A DNA stretch of 64,000 bases from Isoetes taiwanensis. Lineage: Eukaryota; Streptophyta; Lycopodiopsida; Isoetales; Isoetaceae. Shown here in pieces: positions 58,946-64,000 of the stretch; within the stretch, counting starts at the first letter, position 1; every line of letters starts with the position of its first letter. Location: NCBI GenBank assembly GCA_021234155.1, contig JAJEKV010000091.1, forward strand, positions 1 to 64,000, in the 5' to 3' direction. The notes under the pieces are model-generated. The model saw only the letters and a program-made list of their open reading frames with translations. It was not told the origin of the DNA and did not search any database. The translations under genes and the position numbers were made by a program.

Positions 58946-59950
58946 TGAAATGATGTCTTAAATTTATCAAGATTTAATTTAAATAAAATAGTTTTCCACT
59001 TCAAAGATATATTTTGCATGCTTTAAATGGTTTGTAGCTAACCATTGGATAAGCTTGAGAACTTTGTTTCTGAAAATTTGCCATTTCAAAACCCATGTCT
59101 AGTGTTGCAAAAAAAAGGAGATAGAATTCAGAATAAATGTGTTCAAAGGGAAAAAAAGAAAATAGTTGGGAAGGAGAATTGAAAGCCAATAGCCATTTAA
59201 ATTTGTTCTTGCCCATGTTTCAAAGAGCAAAAAACCAATTGATTTAACCCTTTAAAAACTTTGAATATAAAAAAATTGTTTGAAAGTTTTGCGTTTGAAG
59301 GCAAAAAGAACAAGGATTTTAAAATTCTTTTTTATTTTGTAAAAAAAAGCCTTTGAAAATGCTTTTATTTAAGGAACCATCAAGTTATAATTTCAAAAAA
59401 GTGCATTTGTTTTAATTATGTCTTAATTTTTTCTTTATAAAAATAGGAAAAGATTCTTATTTTGATTCTTTGGAGAAACTTAACTTTTAAGAAAAGAAAG
59501 CAGTTGAGGAGCTTCTAAAATCGGAACTTTATAATCATACACAAAAGTCTTTGTTCGATTGAGCTTTTGAAAGGATATAAAAGTCTCATTTGAAAAGAGC
59601 TTTGAAAGAAGAAGGAAGATATATGGAGCAATGGAAAAAATTATTTTTTATTTTAAAACCCATGTCTAAAAGGAAAATGGGCAAAAAAGAATTCACATTA
59701 ATGTGCGGAGGAAAAAAAAAGAAGAGGCAATTATTGAGAATACCAAAAGGGCTGACATGTACTCTAATGCAACAATGCAACAAAGAAAAATATTGGGAAT
59801 GAAAAGATTAATATGAAGGAGATGAGATTCGATGCTTCAATGCAGTTAGATGCTTTGCATATGAAATTTGAAATTATAAGGATTCTTATTGAAATGACTT
59901 TTGAAGTAATCTTTTGTTTAAATAGTCCTTTATAAGGAACTTAAAAATAT
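58946..59950. repeat. Degenerate island in the array
   Basis: AT- and purine-rich sequence with few satellite words between two good array blocks. Small frames on both strands (for example 59,001-59,216 minus and 59,590-59,802 plus) lack family motifs. No gene recognised. Confidence 0.55.
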
Positions 59951-60037
59951 AAACCATATTTATTTTGAGATTCTTATTACGATGACTGCAAGGATTTAAG
60001 CCTAAAATAGTTTGCTTGAGATATACGCATGCCTCAT

Positions 60038-60110
60038 GCGTTTGTAGCTCAGTGGATAGAGCGTCTGTTTCCTAAGCAGAAGGTCACATGTTCGACCCAT
60101 GTCTAACGCG
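60038..60110 (+). tRNA. tRNA-Arg-CCT: tRNA-Arg (CCU), intact
   Basis: Letter-identical to the reference tRNA. It is the first copy after the degenerate island, where the array resumes at TTATTTTGAGATTC. Confidence 0.92.
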
Positions 60111-60388
60111 TTTAAAGAGAATTCACATTAACGTCTTTGACAAGCAAAAAGAAAAGAGTATTACATGCGATACTCCACTCAATACCTTCTTGAAATTTGA
60201 AAAGTCCCATACGATACTCCACTCAATACCTTCTTGGAATTTGGATTCGTATTTAGGACATGACCTTTGAAGTAATTTTTTTTCCAAGGAACTTCATAAC
60301 CAAACAGATTATTTTGAGATTCTTATTACGATGACGCAAGGATTTAAGCCTAAAAAATAGTTTGCTTTGAGATATACGCATGCCTCAT

Positions 60389-60461
60389 GTGTTTGTAGCT
60401 CAGTGGATAGAGCCTCTGTTTCCTAAGCAAAAGGTCACATGTTCGACCCATGTCTAACGCG
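60389..60461 (+). tRNA. tRNA-Arg-CCT: tRNA-Arg (CCU), three changes
   Basis: C2 is T, G26 is C and G42 is A (C28-A42 mismatch). Anticodon and T arms are intact. Confidence 0.62.
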
Positions 60462-60706
60462 TTTAAAGAGAATTCACATTAACGTCTTTGACAAGCAAAA
60501 AGAAAAGAGTATTACATGCGATACTCCACTCAATACCTTCTTGAAATTTGAAAGCCTGGATTCGTATTTAGGACATGACCTTTGAAGTAATCAATAGCTT
60601 TTTCTAAGGAACTTCATAACCAAACAGATTATTTTGAGATTCTTATTACGATGACTGCAAGGATTTAAGCCTAAAATAGTTTGCTTGAGATATATGCATG
60701 CCTCAT

Positions 60707-60779
60707 GCGTTTGTAGCTCAGTGGATAGAGCGTTTGTTTCCTAAGCAGAAGGTCACATGTTCGACCCATGTCTAACGCG
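60707..60779 (+). tRNA. tRNA-Arg-CCT: tRNA-Arg (CCU), anticodon-stem wobble
   Basis: C28 is T, giving U28-G42. Everything else matches the reference. The first run of five T downstream is at 60917-60921. Confidence 0.87.
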
Positions 60780-61024
60780 TTTAAAAAGAATTCACATTAA
60801 CGTCTTTGACAAGAAAAAAGAAAAGAGTATTACATGCGATACTCCACTCAATACCTTCTTGAAATTTGAAAGCCTGGATTCGTATTTAGGACATGACCTT
60901 TGAAGTAATCAATAGCTTTTTCTAAGGAACTTCATAACCAAACAGATTATTTTGAGATTCTTATTACGATGACTGCAAGGATTTAAGCTTAAAATAGTTT
61001 GCTTGAGATATATGCATGCCTCAT
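60707..61024 (+). repeat. Type monomer of the tRNA-Arg satellite (318 bp)
   Basis: This is a clean reference unit. The tRNA starts at 60707, 61025 and 61343, which gives a period of 318 bp. In order the unit holds the 73-nt tRNA, a GTTTAAA junction, an A-rich AAAAAGAAAAG tract, the strongly conserved word CTCAATACCTTCTTG, a CCTGGATTC segment, GGACATGACCTTTGAAG, a T5 run, and the upstream flank ending in GCATGCCTC just before the next tRNA. The non-tRNA part has no long open frame and matches no family I recognise. Words such as GGACATGACC are almost invariant across the window, while CG, CTG and CAG sites vary. All units lie on the same strand. Confidence 0.93.
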
Positions 61025-61031
61025 GCGTTTG

Positions 61032-61043
61032 TAGCTCAGTGGA
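61032..61043 (+). promoter_or_regulatory. Pol III A box of the reference tRNA
   Basis: TAGCTCAGTGGA at tRNA positions 8-19 fits the eukaryotic A-box form TRGCNNAGYNGG. In many array units CAGTGG is written CGATGG, which would weaken this element if the change is real. Confidence 0.8.
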
Positions 61044-61075
61044 TAGAGCGTCTGTTTCCTAAGCAGAAGGTCACA

Positions 61076-61086
61076 TGTTCGACCCA
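61076..61086 (+). promoter_or_regulatory. Pol III B box of the reference tRNA
   Basis: TGTTCGACCCA at tRNA positions 52-62 is close to the B-box consensus GGTTCGANTCC and keeps the TTCGA core bound by TFIIIC. Array variants include TTTGACC, TTAGACC and TTGACC. Confidence 0.8.
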
Positions 61087-61676
61087 TGTCTAACGCGTTT
61101 AAAAAGAATTCACATTAACGTCTTTGACAAGCAAAAAGAAAAGAGTATTACATGCGATACTCCACTCAATACCTTCTTGAAATTTGAAAGCCTGGATTCA
61201 TATTTAGGACATGACCTTTGAAGTAATCAATAGCTTTTTCTAAGGAACTTCATAACCAAACAGATTATTTTGAGATTCTTATTACGATGACTGCAAGGAT
61301 TTAAGCCTAAAATAGTTTGCTTGAGATATATGCATGCCTCATGTGTTTGTAGCTCAGTGGATAGAGCGTCTGTTTCCTAAGCGAGGGAAGGTCATATGTC
61401 ACATGTTCGACCCATGTTAAACGAATTAACATTTAAAAAGAATTCACATTAACGTCTTTGACAAGCAAAAAGAAAAGAGTATTACATGCGATACTCCACT
61501 CAATACCTTCTTGAAATTTGAAAGCCTGGATTCATATTTAGGACATGACCTTTGAAGTAATCAATAGCTTTTTCCAAGGAACTTCATAATCAAACAGATT
61601 ATTTTGAGATTCTTATTACGATGACTGCAAGGACTTAAGCCTAAAAGACTATGCTTAAGATATACACATATCTCAT

Positions 61677-61749
61677 GCGTTTGTAGCTCAGTGGATAGAG
61701 CGTCTGTTTCCTAAGCAGAAGGTCATATGTTCGATCCATGTCTAACGCG
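61677..61749 (+). tRNA. tRNA-Arg-CCT: tRNA-Arg (CCU), T-arm variant, B-type flank
   Basis: C50 is T (ATATG stem) and the T loop reads TTCGATC. Stems pair with one wobble; the B-box core TTCGA is kept. Confidence 0.75.
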
Positions 61750-62055
61750 TTTAAAAAGAATTCACATTAACGTCTTTGACAAGCAAAAGGAAAAGAGTAT
61801 TACATGCGATACTCCACTCAATACCTTCTTGAAATTTGAAAGCGTGGATTCATATTTAGGACATGACCTTTGAAGTAATCAATACCTTCTTGAAATTTGA
61901 AAGCCTGGATTCGTATTTAGGACATGACCTTTGAAGTAATCAATAGCTTTTTCTAAGGAACTTCATAACCAAACAGATTATTTTGAGATTCTTATTACGA
62001 TGACTGCAAGGATTTAAGCCTAAAATAGTTTGCTTAAGATATATATATATCTCAT

Positions 62056-62128
62056 GCGTTTGTAGCTCAGTGGATAGAGCGTCTGTTTCCTAAGCAGAAG
62101 GTCACATGTTCGACCCATGTCTAACGCG
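62056..62128 (+). tRNA. tRNA-Arg-CCT: tRNA-Arg (CCU), intact
   Basis: Letter-identical to the reference tRNA. The flank is a hybrid: A-type TAAAATAG followed by TATATATATCTC. Confidence 0.92.
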
Positions 62129-62939
62129 TTTAAAAAGAATTCACATTAACGTCTTTGACAAGCAAAAAGAAAAGAGTATTACATGCGATACTCCACTCAA
62201 TACCTTCTTGAAATTTGAAAGCCTGGATTCATATTTAGGACATGACCTTTGAAGTAATCAATAGCTTTTTCTAAGGAACTTCATAACCAAACAGATTATT
62301 TTGAGATTCTTATTACGATGACTGCAAGGATTTAAGCCTAAAATAGTTTGCTTGAGATATACGCATGCCTCATGCGCGTTTGTAGCTCGATGGATAGAAG
62401 CGTCTCTTTTTTCCTTTAAGAAGGTCACATGTTCGACCCATGTCTAACGCGTTTAAAAGAAATTCATTCACATTAACGTCTTTGACAAGCAAAAAGAAAA
62501 GAGTATTACATGCGATACTCCACTCAATACCTTCTTGAAATTTGAAAGCCTGGATTCATATTTAGGACATGACCTTTGAAGTAATCAATAGCTTTTTCCA
62601 AGGAACTCATCAACAAATTATTTTGAGATTCAAAACATTGCAAGGATTTTAAAATAGTTTGCTTGAGATATATGCATGCCTCATGTGTTTGGAAAGATTA
62701 TTTTTAAAGAGGAAGGTCAATGCAACCATGTTAAGTTTAAAGAATTCACATTAATGTCTTTGACAAAGCAAAAAGAAAAGATTATTACACATGCCATCAA
62801 TACCTTCTTGAAATTTGAAAATATTCAAATTTAGGGATTGATTTTTAAATAGGAACTTCATTTTCCAATTATTTTGCTTGATGATGACTGCAAGGACTTA
62901 AGCCTAAAAGACTATGCTTAAGATATACATATATCTCAT

Positions 62940-63012
62940 GCGTTTGTAGCTCAGTGGATAGAGCGTCTGTTTCCTAAGCAGAAGGTCACATGTTCGACCC
63001 ATGTCTAACGCG
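62940..63012 (+). tRNA. tRNA-Arg-CCT: tRNA-Arg (CCU), intact, B-type flank
   Basis: Letter-identical to the reference tRNA. The preceding unit (62,600-62,880) is decayed. Confidence 0.92.
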
Positions 63013-63257
63013 TTTAAAAAGAATTCACATTAACGTCTTTGACAAGCAAAAATAAAAGAGTATTACATGCGATACTCCACTCAATACCTTCTTGAAATTT
63101 GAAAGCCTGGATTCGTATTTAGGACATGACCTTTGAAGTAATCAATAGCTTTTTCTAAGGAACTTCATAACCAAACAGATTATTTTGAGATTCTTATTAC
63201 GATGACTGCAAGGATTTAAGCCTAAAATAGTTTGCTTGAGATATATGCATGCCTCAT

Positions 63258-63330
63258 GCGTTTGTAGCTCAGTGGATAGAGCGTTTGTTTCCTAAGCAGA
63301 AGGTCACATGTTCGACCCATGTCTAACGCG
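63258..63330 (+). tRNA. tRNA-Arg-CCT: tRNA-Arg (CCU), anticodon-stem wobble
   Basis: C28 is T (U28-G42), as at 60707. The rest equals the reference; A-type flank. Confidence 0.87.
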
Positions 63331-64000
63331 TTTAAAAAGAATTCACATTAACGTCTTTGACAAGCAAAAAGAAAAGAGTATTACATGCGATACTCCACTC
63401 AATACCTTCTTGAAATTTGAAAGCCTGGATTCGTATTTAGGACATGACCTTTGAAGTAATCAATAGCTTTTTTCTAAGGAACTTCATAACCAAACAGATT
63501 ATTTTGAGATTCTTATTACGATGACGCAAAGGATTTAAGCCTAAAATAGTTTGCTTGAGATATATGCATGCCTCATGTGTTTGTAGCTCGATGATATAAG
63601 CGTCTTTTCCTAAGCGAGGAAGGTCACATGTTTGACCCATGTCTAACGCGTTTAAATAGAATTCACATTAACGTCTTTGACAAGCAAAAAGAAAAGAGTA
63701 TTACATGCGATACTCCACTCAATACCTTCTTGAAATTTGAAAGCCTGGATTCATATTTAGGACATGACCTTTGAAGTAATCAATAGCTTTTCTAAGGAAC
63801 TTCATAACCAAACAGATTATTTTGAGATTCTTATTACGATGACTGCAAGGACTTAAGCCTAAAAGACTATGCTTAAGATATACACATATCTCATGCATTT
63901 GTAGCTTTTGGATAGAGCGTCATTTTTCCTAAGCAGAAGGTCACATGTTCGACCCATGTCTAACGCGTTTAAAAAGAATTCACATTAACGTCTTTGACAA

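Larger units (their letters stand above)
61025..61097 (+). tRNA. tRNA-Arg-CCT: tRNA-Arg (CCU), reference intact copy
   Basis: This nuclear-type tRNA would carry arginine and read AGG codons in cytosolic translation. Stems by tRNA position: acceptor 1-7/66-72, with all pairs good except U6-U67; D stem GCTC/GAGC with loop AGTGGATA; anticodon stem TCTGT/GCAGA with a terminal U-G; loop TTCCTAA, placing CCT at 34-36; variable loop AGGTC; T stem ACATG/CATGT with loop TTCGACC. The discriminator base is G and no CCA is encoded, as expected for a eukaryotic nuclear gene. There is no intron. The A box (TAGCTCAGTGG) and B box (TGTTCGACCC) match the Pol III internal promoter form. The gene is one unit of a long head-to-tail array. 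A tRNA-derived SINE head is less likely, because the whole cloverleaf is present and the array is tandem. Confidence 0.93.
59951..64000 (+). repeat. tRNA-Arg satellite array, mostly intact copies
   Basis: About 13 monomers in register to the window end. Intact tRNAs lie at 60038, 61025, 62056 and 62940. Damaged copies lie near 61343 (insertion after the anticodon arm), 62375, 63570 and 63890. Spacer rearrangements occur at 60,200-60,245 and 61,879. Confidence 0.93.

Noticed and set aside
1-64000. CRISPR-like array (regular repeats with spacers)
   Set aside because: The whole 318-bp unit is repeated, the variable parts are not unique spacers, and the sequence is eukaryotic.
1-64000. tRNA-derived SINE family
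   Set aside because: The copies are tandem in one orientation without target duplications or 3' tails, and the whole tRNA cloverleaf is kept rather than just a promoter head.
1-64000. 5S rRNA-type tandem array
   Set aside because: The unit size is similar to 5S arrays, but the conserved transcribed part folds as a 73-nt tRNA and no 5S sequence is seen.

Overview
The window looks like plant nuclear heterochromatin. It is AT-rich, has no ordinary protein-coding gene, and is almost entirely one tandem repeat. The exception is one Ty3-type LTR retrotransposon of a plant-like kind. Species cannot be read from the sequence; a repeat-rich vascular plant is an inference.

The tandem repeat (1-29,909 and 41,810-64,000) has a monomer of about 318 bp, always in the same orientation. 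Each monomer carries one copy, intact or damaged, of a 73-nt tRNA gene that folds as nuclear tRNA-Arg with anticodon CCU. It has a 7-bp acceptor stem with one U6-U67 mismatch, a 4-bp D stem, a 5-bp anticodon stem, a 5-nt variable loop, a 5-bp T stem and a TTCGACC T loop. A-box and B-box sequences are present and no CCA is encoded. By eye, 13 copies are letter-identical and about twenty more differ by one to three positions. The rest, including every copy in the first 11.7 kb, are damaged. Monomers fall into two main flank types, A and B, which are interspersed.

Layout: 1-11,130 damaged array with very degenerate islands; 11,131-17,340 good array; 17,341-20,280 degenerate, then largely non-satellite sequence; 20,281-24,450 good array; 24,451-28,440 degenerate; 28,441-29,909 good array; 29,910-41,804 LTR retrotransposon on the minus strand, flanked by the 5-bp direct repeat ATACC; 41,810-50,850 mixed array; 50,851-64,000 mostly good array with islands at 51.8-52.6 and 58.95-59.95 kb.

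The retrotransposon has LTRs of about 2.3 kb. On the minus strand it reads Gag, three zinc knuckles, an insert of inverted-repeat DNA, protease, an RNase H-like domain, reverse transcriptase, a remnant of the usual RNase H, integrase (DD35E) and a tandem-repeat 3' region. Several frame breaks make it non-coding as written.

A caution applies to every 'damaged' call. Differences between monomers, and between the two LTRs, concentrate at CG and CTG/CAG sites (the plant methylation contexts CG and CHG) and in A-runs. That is what consensus errors from methylated long-read data would look like, so some apparent pseudogenes and frameshifts may not exist in the organism.
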